Below are positions 7,520 through 15,050 of a stretch of 41,180 bases of DNA, piece after piece; position 1 is the first letter of the stretch, and each line of letters opens with the position of its first letter. The translations under genes and the position numbers were made by a program. This stretch comes from Hyphomicrobiaceae bacterium. GTDB taxonomy: Bacteria > Pseudomonadota > Alphaproteobacteria > Rhizobiales > Hyphomicrobiaceae. The stretch covers positions 1-41,180 of the forward strand of contig JANYHG010000246.1 in assembly GCA_025359165.1 (NCBI GenBank). Reading direction: 5' to 3'. The notes below the pieces were generated by a model. That model made no database searches. It had not been told where the DNA came from and saw only the letters and a list, made by a program, of their open reading frames with translations.

Positions 7520-8284
7520 GTGGCATCTGGCGGTGGGCACAGCCCCATTGAACAATTCGCGCTGACGACGTTTGCGTCGTTCAAGCCGTTCGGCATCGAT
7601 GCATCGATTACGAACTCGACCGTGTTCATGGTCGTGTCGGTCGGTATCATCTGCGCGTTTCTGCATTTTGCGATGAGCAATGCCAGTCTGGTTCCGGGAC
7701 GACTGCAGTCGCTGGCGGAAATGATTTACGAATTCGTCGCCGGCACGGTTCGTGACAATCTCGACGACAGCAAGGAAGGCATGAAATTCCTGCCGTTCGT
7801 CTTTGCGCTGTTCTCGTTCGTTCTGGTCGCCAATTTCCTGGGGATGATCCCGGGTTTCTTCACCGTCACCAGCCACATCGTCATTACTGCCGCGTTAGCG
7901 TTGCTGGTGATCGCGACGGTGCTGCTGTATGGCTTTGCGCGCCACGGCGTGGGCTTTCTGAAGTTGTTCGTGCCGTCGGGCGTACCATTCTGGCTGCTAC
8001 CGATCCTGGTGCCGATCGAGATCATCTCGTTCGTGTCGCGGCCGGTGTCGCTGTCGGTGCGTCTGTTCGCCAACATGTTGGCCGGCCATATCGCGCTGAA
8101 AATATTCGCAGGTTTCGTCGGTACGCTGTTAGCGGCCGGCGTCTGGAAGGTGTTGTCGCCGCTGCCGTTGGCACTGACGACGGCGCTCACGGCACTCGAA
8201 TTGCTGGTCGCGTTCCTGCAAGCCTACGTCTTCGCCGTTCTGACCTGCGTCTATCTCAGCGATGCAGTTCACGGCGCTCACTGA
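7520..8284 (+). CDS. atpB: F0F1 ATP synthase subunit a
   Basis: A GTG start at 7520 is supported by a G-rich Shine-Dalgarno (GGGGGA) 7 nt upstream. The protein is 254 aa with five to six membrane helices. It has the conserved helix SVRLFANMLAGHIALK, whose Arg is the one essential for proton transfer between the half-channels. The C-terminal helix ALELLVAFLQAYVFAVLTCVYL carries the conserved Glu and Gln. It forms the stator side of the proton path next to the c-ring in the inner membrane. The gap to atpI is 35 nt. Confidence 0.97.
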   Translation: MASGGGHSPIEQFALTTFASFKPFGIDASITNSTVFMVVSVGIICAFLHFAMSNASLVPGRLQSLAEMIYEFVAGTVRDNLDDSKEGMKFLPFVFALFSFVLVANFLGMIPGFFTVTSHIVITAALALLVIATVLLYGFARHGVGFLKLFVPSGVPFWLLPILVPIEIISFVSRPVSLSVRLFANMLAGHIALKIFAGFVGTLLAAGVWKVLSPLPLALTTALTALELLVAFLQAYVFAVLTCVYLSDAVHGAH

Positions 8285-8320
8285 TCACCAATCCACTCAA
8301 TCCAAACTCAGGAGTATAAA

Positions 8321-8548
8321 ATGGATCCGCTTGCAGCTAAATACATCGGCGCTGGTATCGCATGCCTCGGCATGGCCGGTGCAGGCATCGGCCTCGGCAA
8401 CCTTTTCGGCCAGTTCCTCTCGGGCGCGCTGCGCAACCCCTCGGCTGCTGATGGCCAGCGCGGCACGCTGCTGCTCGGTTTCGCACTGACGGAAGCGCTC
8501 GGCATCTTCTCGCTGCTCATCGCGCTGCTGTTGCTGTTCGCGGTCTGA
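8321..8548 (+). CDS. atpE: F0F1 ATP synthase subunit c
   Basis: This 75-aa proteolipid has an excellent ribosome site: AGGAG at 8310-8314, 6 nt before ATG 8321. Helix 1 contains the Gly/Ala repeat [20 protein letters not shown], the polar loop is RNPSAADGQ (R38 to Q46), and helix 2 carries the proton-binding carboxylate E58 in ALTEALGIF. The sequence in front of E58 lacks the Na+-binding residues of sodium-driven c-rings, so I infer a proton-driven enzyme. The strong ribosome site and the hairpin downstream suit a subunit needed in many copies. Confidence 0.97.
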   Translation: MDPLAAKYIGAGIACLGMAGAGIGLGNLFGQFLSGALRNPSAADGQRGTLLLGFALTEALGIFSLLIALLLLFAV

Positions 8549-8620
8549 CATAGAACCGCGCCGGGTCGTCTTTAAGGGCGAGCCGGCGCTGCTTTCACGG
8601 CTGCGCGCTCGCTCGTACTG

Positions 8621-8646
8621 CCGCAATACCTCTCAGGTTATTGCGG
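8621..8646 (+). promoter_or_regulatory. Intergenic mRNA hairpin between atpE and atpF'
   Basis: CCGCAATA (8621-8628) and TATTGCGG (8639-8646) form a perfect 8-bp stem around a 10-nt loop. It lies inside an unusually long 179-nt gap between atpE and atpF'; the other gaps in the operon are 9-36 nt. No U-tract follows, so it is not a classic terminator. A role in protecting or processing the atpE message is my inference. Confidence 0.4.
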
Positions 8647-8727
8647 TTGGACGGGTGAGCGGGCTTGCTGTTTTCGATAGCGCCATGCGCTTTGTCGACC
8701 TGCGACACGCCCAGCGAGTGACGATAT

Positions 8728-9318
8728 ATGGCTACTCCTAACAAAGCAGCGGCGAATATCGTCGCCCCGGCGAACGCCCAACCTCATACCGGTGTCGCGA
8801 CGGTCGAGCACGGCCACGCTGCGACATCGGCGTTTCCGCCATTCGACAAGTCGACGTTCGGTCCGCAGCTGGTTTGGCTGGCGCTGACGTTCGGGTTTTT
8901 GTATTTTATGTTGTCACGCCGGCTGTTGCCGCGGGTGGCTAGCGTCGTGGAAAGCCGCGCCGAAGGCATCCGCAGCGATCTCGCAGAAGCCGAGCATCTC
9001 AAGGTCGAAACCGACACGGCGCTCAAGGCCTACGAGCAGGCCCTGACAACGGCCAAGACAAACGCCGCTGGCATCGCTAAATCGCAGCGCGACCAGATTG
9101 CTGCCGAGACCGATCGCGAGCGGGCCGCTGTCGATGCCCAGATGGCAGCCAAGGTCGCGGACGCCGAAAAACGGATCGCGCAGAGCAAGATGACTGCGCT
9201 TTCGGCTGTCAGTGGCGTCGCCACCGATACTGTCGGGGCCATCGTTGCAAAATTGACCGGTCAGACCGTGTCCGGTGCGGAGATCGCCAGCGCGATCGCC
9301 GCCGTAAAAGCGAAGTGA
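8728..9318 (+). CDS. atpF': F0F1 ATP synthase subunit b' (second b-type stalk subunit)
   Basis: This 196-aa protein has an N-terminal stretch of about 35 residues (Ala/His-rich), then FPPFDKSTFGPQLVWLALTF leading into one membrane helix ending at FMLSRRLLPRV. A long charged coiled coil of about 130 residues follows and dimerises with subunit b to form the peripheral stalk. The PPFD..TF..QL.WL phrase is typical of the b' type found in alphaproteobacteria, photosynthetic bacteria and chloroplasts. The ribosome site is weak compared with that of atpE. Confidence 0.93.
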   Translation: MATPNKAAANIVAPANAQPHTGVATVEHGHAATSAFPPFDKSTFGPQLVWLALTFGFLYFMLSRRLLPRVASVVESRAEGIRSDLAEAEHLKVETDTALKAYEQALTTAKTNAAGIAKSQRDQIAAETDRERAAVDAQMAAKVADAEKRIAQSKMTALSAVSGVATDTVGAIVAKLTGQTVSGAEIASAIAAVKAK

Positions 9319-9327
9319 GATCACGAC

Positions 9328-9840
9328 ATGGTGCTGTTGGCTGGAACCGCTGCCCCGTTTTGGGATAATCCTGTTTTCTGGGTTGGGGTCGCGTTTGCGA
9401 TTTTGATCGGCGTTGCCTTGCAGCAAGGTGCCGGCCGCGCGATCACCAAAGCGCTCGACGATCGGGCGTCCGGGATCAAGGCCGAGATCGACGAAGCTTT
9501 GCGGTTGCGCGAAGAAGCGCATGCCCTGCTCGAAGACAGCAAGCGCAAACATGCGATGGCCGAGCAGGAGGCTGCTGATATCGTGGCGTCAGCGCGGCAG
9601 GAAGCCGAGGCCTTGGCGGCCGAAGCCCGGATCAATCTCAAGGACAGCGTCGAGCGTCGCACGAAGTTGGCCGAGGAAAAGATTGCGCGCGCGGAAGCGC
9701 AGGCCATTGCCGAAGTGCGGGCAACCTCTGTGGACTTAGCGATGTCGGCGGCGCAGCATTTGATCGCTGCGAAGGCGGGGACCAGCAGTGCCGAGCTGAT
9801 CGATCAAAGTATTCGCGATCTCAAGGGCCGGCTTAACTGA
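9328..9840 (+). CDS. atpF: F0F1 ATP synthase subunit b
   Basis: The product is 170 aa. The N-terminal helix (FWDNPVFWVGVAFAILIGVAL) anchors it in the membrane. The rest is an Ala/Glu/Lys/Arg-rich coiled coil (EALRLREEAHALLEDSKRK and onward) that pairs with b' as the stator. It begins 9 nt after atpF' ends and is the last gene of the operon. A short stem, CGGTTA-GCG-TAACCG at 9862-9876, follows the stop by about 20 nt but has no U-tract, so termination there is uncertain. Confidence 0.94.
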   Translation: MVLLAGTAAPFWDNPVFWVGVAFAILIGVALQQGAGRAITKALDDRASGIKAEIDEALRLREEAHALLEDSKRKHAMAEQEAADIVASARQEAEALAAEARINLKDSVERRTKLAEEKIARAEAQAIAEVRATSVDLAMSAAQHLIAAKAGTSSAELIDQSIRDLKGRLN

Positions 9841-10092
9841 CCTGGTCGCGTTATTCCGATCCGGTTAGCGTAACCGCCCGGCAAGGCCGAGTTGGCGACG
9901 CGCCACGGTCGCTCGCATCGGCGCACGACTTTCGAGCCTGAAATTAACCGGATTCGTCGGTTCATGCTTCCGCGATGGTCGACTGTGATCGCAAACTAGG
10001 TCACCATAAGGCGTCCTTCGGCAATCGCGCGTCATGGCGTGGCGGATTTCCGTCCCGCATCAGGTGTGCATTCCGAGCTAGGGAGCGCGCAA

Positions 10093-10821
10093 TTGAGCCG
10101 GACGCTGAAACTCGGTCTGATCTGTGCGGGGGTGGCCGTGGCCGCTTTCACTGCGGGGTTTGCCGTTTTCGCTGCAACTATCCTGCGTTATGACAACAGA
10201 GAGCCGGCGGCTGGGGACGCGGTCGTCGTACTGACGGGTGGCGAATTGCGGGTGCGCGAGGGTTTTCGACTTTTCCTGGCGGGTGCCGGGCGCCGCATTC
10301 TCATCTCGGGGGTCAACCGGGCCACAACCAAGCTCGAACTGCAGCGACTCTCAGGTGTCACGCCGGTCCTGTTCGACTGTTGTGTCGACGTCGACTATGC
10401 GGCGCGGGACACGGTCGGTAACGCCGCTGAGACGCGCGCGTGGTTGCAGACGTGGGGGTTCCACCGGCTGGTGGTCGTTACCTCGAACTATCACATGCCC
10501 AGAAGTCTGCTCGAGTTGAAACGTTCGCTGCCCGGCGTGGAACTCGTGCCGCATGCCGTGACCTCGACCAATTACCGAGCGGATCAGTGGTGGCGCAAGC
10601 CTGCAGCGGTGAAGTTGGTGATGACTGAGTATATCAAGTTCTGGCCGTCGGCCGCGCGCTGGTCCATGAGTATGGTGCGCAACAAGCTTGCGTCGGCATC
10701 GCCATCGTTACCGCCATCGTTACCGCCATCGTTACCGCCATCGTTACCGTCGTCGTCTTCGCCGTCGGTATCACCGGCACCCGCGTTTTCACCGCCTCCG
10801 CCAAGGCTTACCGGCCTGTAG
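10093..10821 (+). CDS. YdcF/DUF218-family membrane-anchored protein with repeat-encoded Ser/Pro tail
   Basis: I place the start at TTG 10093 because AGGGAG (10080-10085) lies 7 nt before it; the upstream GTG at 10039 has no ribosome site. The product is 242 aa. It has one N-terminal membrane helix (LGLICAGVAVAAFTAGFAVF). A DUF218 domain follows with the typical AVVVLTGGELRVREGF start, then RILISG, then TVGNAAETRAWL and VVVTSNYHMPRSLLEL. Some relatives act in cell-envelope metabolism (E. coli SanA/YdcF/ElyC), but the biochemical activity is not settled. The last 45 residues are low-complexity Ser/Pro encoded by a 12-nt tandem repeat. Downstream, plsC starts 49 nt later. Confidence 0.82.
   Translation: MSRTLKLGLICAGVAVAAFTAGFAVFAATILRYDNREPAAGDAVVVLTGGELRVREGFRLFLAGAGRRILISGVNRATTKLELQRLSGVTPVLFDCCVDVDYAARDTVGNAAETRAWLQTWGFHRLVVVTSNYHMPRSLLELKRSLPGVELVPHAVTSTNYRADQWWRKPAAVKLVMTEYIKFWPSAARWSMSMVRNKLASASPSLPPSLPPSLPPSLPSSSSPSVSPAPAFSPPPPRLTGL
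10701..10748 (+). repeat. 12-nt tandem repeat, four perfect copies, inside the YdcF-like gene
   Basis: The unit GCCATCGTTACC occurs four times without mismatch. Read in the frame of the YdcF-like protein it gives a repeated Ser-Leu-Pro-Pro. Because 12 is divisible by three, copy-number changes would alter tail length without shifting the frame. Confidence 0.9.
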
Positions 10822-10870
10822 TGCCGGCACGTGGCCGGGGTCTCGACCCACTCTCCGCCATCGGTTCGCA

Positions 10871-11638
10871 ATGATCAGGTCGCTCGCCTACGCTGCTGTT
10901 TTCTACGTCCTGACCCTGCTCATGTTGGTGGTGTTCAGCTGGCTGCTGCTCGCGCCGCGATCCTGGGCGATGGCGGCGCTGAGTTGGCACGGGCGGGTGT
11001 GTACGTGGCTGTTGGAGGTGATCTGCGGGACGCGCCTGGAAGTACGTGGGCGCGAAAATCTTCCGGAGGGTGCGTGTCTGGTGGTTTCCAAACATCAGTC
11101 GACCTGGGACACCTTCGCGCTTATTCCGCTGCTGCGCGATCCGGCGATCGTCCTGAAAGAAGAGCTGAAGTGGATACCTCTGTATGGCTGGTTTTGTGTC
11201 AAGTTCGAGCACATTCTGGTCGAACGTTCGCGTGCCTCGGTATCGCTGAAAAAGTTGGTTGCAGACGCGAAGTTACGCGCCGCGGCGGGGCGTGAGATCG
11301 TCATTTTTCCGGAAGGCACGCGGCAGGCGCCGGGCGCTGCGCCGGACTACAAACCGGGCTATGTCGCCCTCTATGAAGCGCTGCAGGTGCCGTGCGTGCC
11401 CGTTGCGCTGAATTCCGGTCTGTTTTGGCCGCGCCGAAAATTGATGCGATATCCCGGAACCATCGTCGTCGAGTTTCTCGAGCCCATAGCGCCCGGCGTG
11501 CCGCGCGCTACGTTTCGGCGGATGGTCGAAGAGCGCATTGAGGGTGCGTGCTCTCGGCTGATCGACGAAGCAGTGGCAAGCGCGCAGCCGCCGCCTTACA
11601 TTCTCGATCTAAAACAAGATCAAAAAGGGAATATTTAA
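10871..11638 (+). CDS. plsC: 1-acyl-sn-glycerol-3-phosphate acyltransferase
   Basis: The start is taken as ATG 10871 (255 aa), which begins directly with the N-terminal membrane helix. The frame is open further upstream, but that part is an Arg/His-rich reading of the 12-nt repeats and is not credible. Motif I is KHQSTWDT (HxxxxD with Gln/Ser/Thr/Trp between); the FPEGTRQAPG motif binds the glycerol phosphate; PVALNSGLFW is motif IV. It transfers an acyl chain to the 2-position of lysophosphatidate to make phosphatidate in the inner membrane. No clear Shine-Dalgarno precedes it, so translation may depend on the upstream gene. Confidence 0.9.
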   Translation: MIRSLAYAAVFYVLTLLMLVVFSWLLLAPRSWAMAALSWHGRVCTWLLEVICGTRLEVRGRENLPEGACLVVSKHQSTWDTFALIPLLRDPAIVLKEELKWIPLYGWFCVKFEHILVERSRASVSLKKLVADAKLRAAAGREIVIFPEGTRQAPGAAPDYKPGYVALYEALQVPCVPVALNSGLFWPRRKLMRYPGTIVVEFLEPIAPGVPRATFRRMVEERIEGACSRLIDEAVASAQPPPYILDLKQDQKGNI

Positions 11639-11648
11639 AGAACATTCG

Positions 11649-11676
11649 TTGACAACGCAGAGTTGGGCGTTACATT
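11649..11676 (+). promoter_or_regulatory. Candidate promoter for the ribonucleotide reductase gene
   Basis: A perfect TTGACA (11649-11654) is followed 16 nt later by TACATT (11671-11676), four of six matches to TATAAT. Transcription would begin near 11683, about 40 nt before ATG 11724. I see no cobalamin-riboswitch-like fold in this short leader. Confidence 0.45.
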
Positions 11677-11723
11677 GGTTCGGTGTCGAATGTTTGCGTA
11701 GGCGCAGGTCCTTTATCCCAACC

Positions 11724-13634
11724 ATGACCCTTCACTCCATCATGCCCAGCACGTTTGCCGACGGATGGCCGCAGATTTCGCATGAAATCTGGGACATGAA
11801 ATATCGCCTGAAGCACGACGGGCTCCCAGTCGATGCAACGTTCGGCGACACGCTGAGCCGTGTCGCTACATCGGTTGCTGCGGCTGAAAAGCCTGCTCTT
11901 CGGCAACGATGGGCCGAGATGTTTTTCGAAGCCATGGCAGAGGGCGAGTTCGTTCCTGGCGGCCGCATCATCGCGGGGGCGGGGGCCGAGCGGCGGGTGA
12001 CGCTATTCAACTGCTTCGTCATGGGCCGGATCGAAGACGATCTCAGCGGTATATTCGAGGCAGTCAAGGAATCGGCGCTGACCATGCAGGCCGGCGGCGG
12101 CATCGGACACGATTTTTCGACCTTGCGTCCGCGCGGCGCAGTGGTGCGCAGTATGGGGGCCGATGCGTCCGGTCCGGTGTCGTTCATGGACCTGTGGGAT
12201 GCGATGTGTCGCACGATCATGTCGGCGGGGGCGCGGCGCGGCGCGATGATGGCGACGTTGCGATGTGATCACCCCGACATCGAGACTTTCATCGACGTCA
12301 AGCGCGATCCGCTTCGACTGCGCAATTTCAATCTATCGGTGCTCGTCACCGATGCGTTCGTCTCGGCAGTCGAGGCGGACGCAGCGTGGGATCTCGTGTT
12401 CGAGGGTGAAGTTTACCGGACAGTACAGGCGCGCGATCTGTGGGCGCGACTGATGAAAGCCACTTACGACGTCGCCGAGCCCGGCGTCATTTTCATCGAC
12501 CGGATCAATGCGCAAAACAATCTCGGGTATTGCGAGACGATCACCGCGACCAACCCCTGCGGCGAACAGCCGTTGCCGGCTTACGGGGCATGTCTGCTCG
12601 GGGCGCTCAATCTGGCGCGGCTGGTACGCGCGCCTTTCACGCCGGAGGCGCGGCTGGACGAGGAGCGTCTCGTGGCGACAGCAGCTGTTGCAACGCGGTT
12701 TCTCGACAACGTGATCGACGTCTCGAGATATCCGTTGCCGGCGCAGCAGCAAGAGGCGGTCGCCAAGCGCCGCATCGGGCTTGGGGTGACAGGGCTGGCG
12801 GATGCGCTCATCCAGCTCGGCGTGCGTTACGGCTCGGAGGCCGCTTGCGCGCTGACGTCGCGTTGGCTGGGTATGATCAAGCACGCGACCTATGAAACTA
12901 GCGCCGCTCTGGCAGTCGAAAAAGGTGCGTTTTTTCTGTGTAATCCGAAAGCGCTCGTCGAGCGGCCGAATTTGCGGTCGTTGCGCGAAGACCTGCGTAA
13001 CCGCATCACCAAAACGGGCCTACGCAATGGTCTGCTCACGACCATCGCACCGACGGGCACGACCTCGTTGCTGGCGGGCAATGTGTCGAGCGGGATCGAA
13101 CCGGTGTTCGATTTCACCTATAGCCGCCGGATAACAGAACCCAGTGGCAGCTTTCGACACGAGCAAATTCAGGACTATGCCTATCGATTGTTTCGGCAAA
13201 TGTTCGGCGCGGCGGCACCGTTAGGCGATGCCTTCGTCACAGCCGCAGACCTGGCACCTGCCGACCATCTGGCGATGCAGGCCGCAGCGCAGCAACACGT
13301 GGACAGCGCAATTTCAAAGACAATCAACTGTCCTGTCGGCATCACCTTTGGCGATTTTCAGTCGATTTATCTCGATGCCTACAGGCTTGGCTTGAAGGGT
13401 TGCACGACCTTTCGACCTAATGCGACCACCGGCTCCGTGCTGACATCCGGCACCGTGGCCCAAGACGATGCGCACCCGTCGTTGCCGCTCGGCCAGCCCG
13501 AGTTGCCGGCGGGAACGCAGGCGGGAACCCTCTCGGATGCGGCGACGCGGTGTCCCAATTGCTCCGAATTGGCGTATGTCGGTCACGGCGGCTGTGGTGC
13601 GTGCCGGAGTTGCGGACACTCGCAATGCGACTGA
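11724..13634 (+). CDS. nrdJ: Adenosylcobalamin-dependent (class II) ribonucleotide reductase, short form
   Basis: ATG 11724 gives 636 aa. An earlier in-frame TTG coincides with the proposed -35 box and is rejected. All expected catalytic residues are present: C97 (redox partner, in LFNCFVM), N277-P-C279-G-E281 (thiyl-radical Cys with its Asn and Glu), C290 eleven residues later (second redox Cys), and the PTGT phosphate loop. The C-terminus has a CPNC...CGACRSCG cluster for metal binding or re-reduction. The enzyme reduces ribonucleotides to deoxyribonucleotides using coenzyme B12, independent of oxygen. It is much shorter than the roughly 1,200-aa NrdJ of many alphaproteobacteria and resembles the compact class II type. 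It requires cobalamin, whose synthesis genes are not in the window. Confidence 0.93.
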   Translation: MTLHSIMPSTFADGWPQISHEIWDMKYRLKHDGLPVDATFGDTLSRVATSVAAAEKPALRQRWAEMFFEAMAEGEFVPGGRIIAGAGAERRVTLFNCFVMGRIEDDLSGIFEAVKESALTMQAGGGIGHDFSTLRPRGAVVRSMGADASGPVSFMDLWDAMCRTIMSAGARRGAMMATLRCDHPDIETFIDVKRDPLRLRNFNLSVLVTDAFVSAVEADAAWDLVFEGEVYRTVQARDLWARLMKATYDVAEPGVIFIDRINAQNNLGYCETITATNPCGEQPLPAYGACLLGALNLARLVRAPFTPEARLDEERLVATAAVATRFLDNVIDVSRYPLPAQQQEAVAKRRIGLGVTGLADALIQLGVRYGSEAACALTSRWLGMIKHATYETSAALAVEKGAFFLCNPKALVERPNLRSLREDLRNRITKTGLRNGLLTTIAPTGTTSLLAGNVSSGIEPVFDFTYSRRITEPSGSFRHEQIQDYAYRLFRQMFGAAAPLGDAFVTAADLAPADHLAMQAAAQQHVDSAISKTINCPVGITFGDFQSIYLDAYRLGLKGCTTFRPNATTGSVLTSGTVAQDDAHPSLPLGQPELPAGTQAGTLSDAATRCPNCSELAYVGHGGCGACRSCGHSQCD

Positions 13635-13723
13635 TGCAATGCCGTCGTGCGGGATGACGGCTGAAAACGTGCACGGCGATGTGGTGCGATGCTCAGGCCG
13701 CGAAGGTGTCGGGTGCGGTTACG

Positions 13724-14125
13724 TCAGATCGACCGGGAACGTTTGATTTCGATGCCGACAGTTTTGCAATTCGGCATGATGTCAGGCTTTTCGATGCGTA
13801 CGGAGACGGCGTGCACGCGGGGATCGGCGAGACACTGTTTGGCGATGGCGTCCGCCAGCGTCTCGATTAGTTTGAAATGCCGACTCTGGCACAGCATTTC
13901 CGTATCGCGAACGACGCGGCTGTAATCGAAAACGTCGGCGATGCGTTCGCTGATGCCGTCGTAGGTATCGAGTACGTCGAGTTCTATGCCGACGATGATG
14001 CGCTGCTCGTAGCGCATTTCGACCTCGAAGATCCCGACACTGGCGAGAATTTCCAAATCACGGACGAAAACGCGACGATGCAGATCGTTGGTCGCATCCG
14101 TATTCGCTCGAGGTTCGATCATCAT
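13724..14125 (-). CDS. folB: Dihydroneopterin aldolase
   Basis: This 133-aa protein (132 if the second of two consecutive ATGs is used) has the FolB fold: VFVRDLEILASVGIFEVEMRYEQ, then RIIVGIELDV, the ETLADAIA helix and the C-terminal RIEKPDIMPN phrase. The Tyr/Glu/Lys active-site positions look intact. It cleaves 7,8-dihydroneopterin to 6-hydroxymethyl-7,8-dihydropterin and glycolaldehyde in folate synthesis. It is transcribed leftward, 119 nt after a pteridine-reductase-like SDR gene, and converges on nrdJ. A weak 6-bp hairpin (GCCGTC at 13641-13646 with GACGGC at 13656-13661) lies in the convergent gap. Confidence 0.88.
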   Translation of the reverse strand: MMIEPRANTDATNDLHRRVFVRDLEILASVGIFEVEMRYEQRIIVGIELDVLDTYDGISERIADVFDYSRVVRDTEMLCQSRHFKLIETLADAIAKQCLADPRVHAVSVRIEKPDIMPNCKTVGIEIKRSRSI

Positions 14126-14244
14126 CGGCGCTACTCAAAAGCACAGGTTCTATCGGTTCCGGAGCTTACTCGAATTCGGCTCCTCTGATTTCGCTTTAGG
14201 CGATCACAGCGTACCCCAGGCATGTCCAGACGTTGCGAGCTCGC

Positions 14245-15012
14245 CTAACCCCGGCCATCGCCGACATCGGGTGTCTGCCAGGCGAGATGCTGGCCTCCAT
14301 CGAGGGCAATCATCTGGCCGGTCATGGCGGGCGCGTCAATGATGAAGCGGATCGCTGCCGCAATTTCTTCCGGCCTCGTCGCCCGACCCAAAGGCGTTGC
14401 CGCAGCCTGTTCTGCGAATTCCTTTTCCGACTGGTGGACGCTGCGCAGCATCGGGCCAGGACCGATCGCGTTGACACGAACCTGCGGTGCGAGCGCTTGC
14501 GCCAATGTTCGGGTCATCGCCCACAAGGCAGATTTAGATCCGGCGTACGACAGGAAATGCGGCGTCGGCTTCCAGACTCGCTGATCGACGATGTTGACGA
14601 TCGAGCCGACAACATGCGTCGGACACTGGGTGGCAAATGCTTTTGCAAGAAACACCGGGGCTTTGACGTTGACGGCGAAGTGGCGATCCCAGGCTTCCGA
14701 CGTGAGTGAGGCGATGTCGTCGTAGTCGAACACAGAGGCGTTGTTGATCAGGCATGTGGCCTGGCCCAACCGTCGATCGATTGCGGGAAGCAAGTTCTCG
14801 ACTGCGCTTTGATCGGTAAAGTCGGCTGCAAAAACGGCCGCGATTCCGCCCGCACTTTCGATGTCGCGGGCGATGGATCTGACGTCGTCGTCCTCGCGGC
14901 GCACATGCAGTGCAACGGTCCAGCCGCGCGCTGCGAAGTCGAGCGCCAGCGCGCGGCCGAGGCGGCGCGCAGCCCCCGTCACCACCACAATACGTCGGTC
15001 TCTGGTGCTCAT
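14245..15012 (-). CDS. SDR with pteridine-reductase (PTR1/FolM-like) signature
   Basis: The start at ATG 15012 gives 255 aa beginning MSTRDRRIVVVTGAARRLGR. Three features separate it from ordinary SDRs. The cofactor loop reads TGAARRLGR, close to the TGxxKRxG of PTR1. Where most SDRs have the catalytic Ser there is D143 (NIVDQ). The spacing D143 to Y156 to K160 equals that of Leishmania PTR1 (D181, Y194, K198). NNAS (90-93) replaces NNAG. I infer reduction of a dihydropterin (dihydromonapterin or dihydrofolate) with NADPH. The neighbouring folB gene on the same strand supports this. An upstream extension to 15129 would overlap the Old Yellow Enzyme gene and is not needed. Confidence 0.8.
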   Translation of the reverse strand: MSTRDRRIVVVTGAARRLGRALALDFAARGWTVALHVRREDDDVRSIARDIESAGGIAAVFAADFTDQSAVENLLPAIDRRLGQATCLINNASVFDYDDIASLTSEAWDRHFAVNVKAPVFLAKAFATQCPTHVVGSIVNIVDQRVWKPTPHFLSYAGSKSALWAMTRTLAQALAPQVRVNAIGPGPMLRSVHQSEKEFAEQAAATPLGRATRPEEIAAAIRFIIDAPAMTGQMIALDGGQHLAWQTPDVGDGRG

Positions 15013-15050
15013 ATCGTGTACTCTTGATGGGCACGCAGCGGAAAGTGTGT

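Noticed and set aside
9862-9876. Terminator after atpF
   Set aside because: The stem is only 6 bp and no U-tract follows; at most it is a weak hairpin.
10701-10748. CRISPR array
   Set aside because: The repeats are contiguous 12-mers without spacers and lie in a coding frame.
10688-10870. Upstream extension of plsC (Arg/His/Tyr-rich)
   Set aside because: It is only the 12-nt repeat read in another frame and overlaps the YdcF-like gene; no acyltransferase has such an N-terminus.
11649-11723. TTG start for the ribonucleotide reductase at 11649
   Set aside because: The TTG is the first half of a TTGACA -35 box, no ribosome site precedes it, and ATG 11724 gives a normal N-terminus.
11639-11723. 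Cobalamin riboswitch upstream of the B12-dependent reductase
   Set aside because: The leader is only about 40 nt after the predicted transcription start and has no B12-box-like sequence.
13641-13661. Bidirectional terminator between nrdJ and folB
   Set aside because: A 6-bp stem with a 9-nt loop and no T-run on either side is too weak to call.
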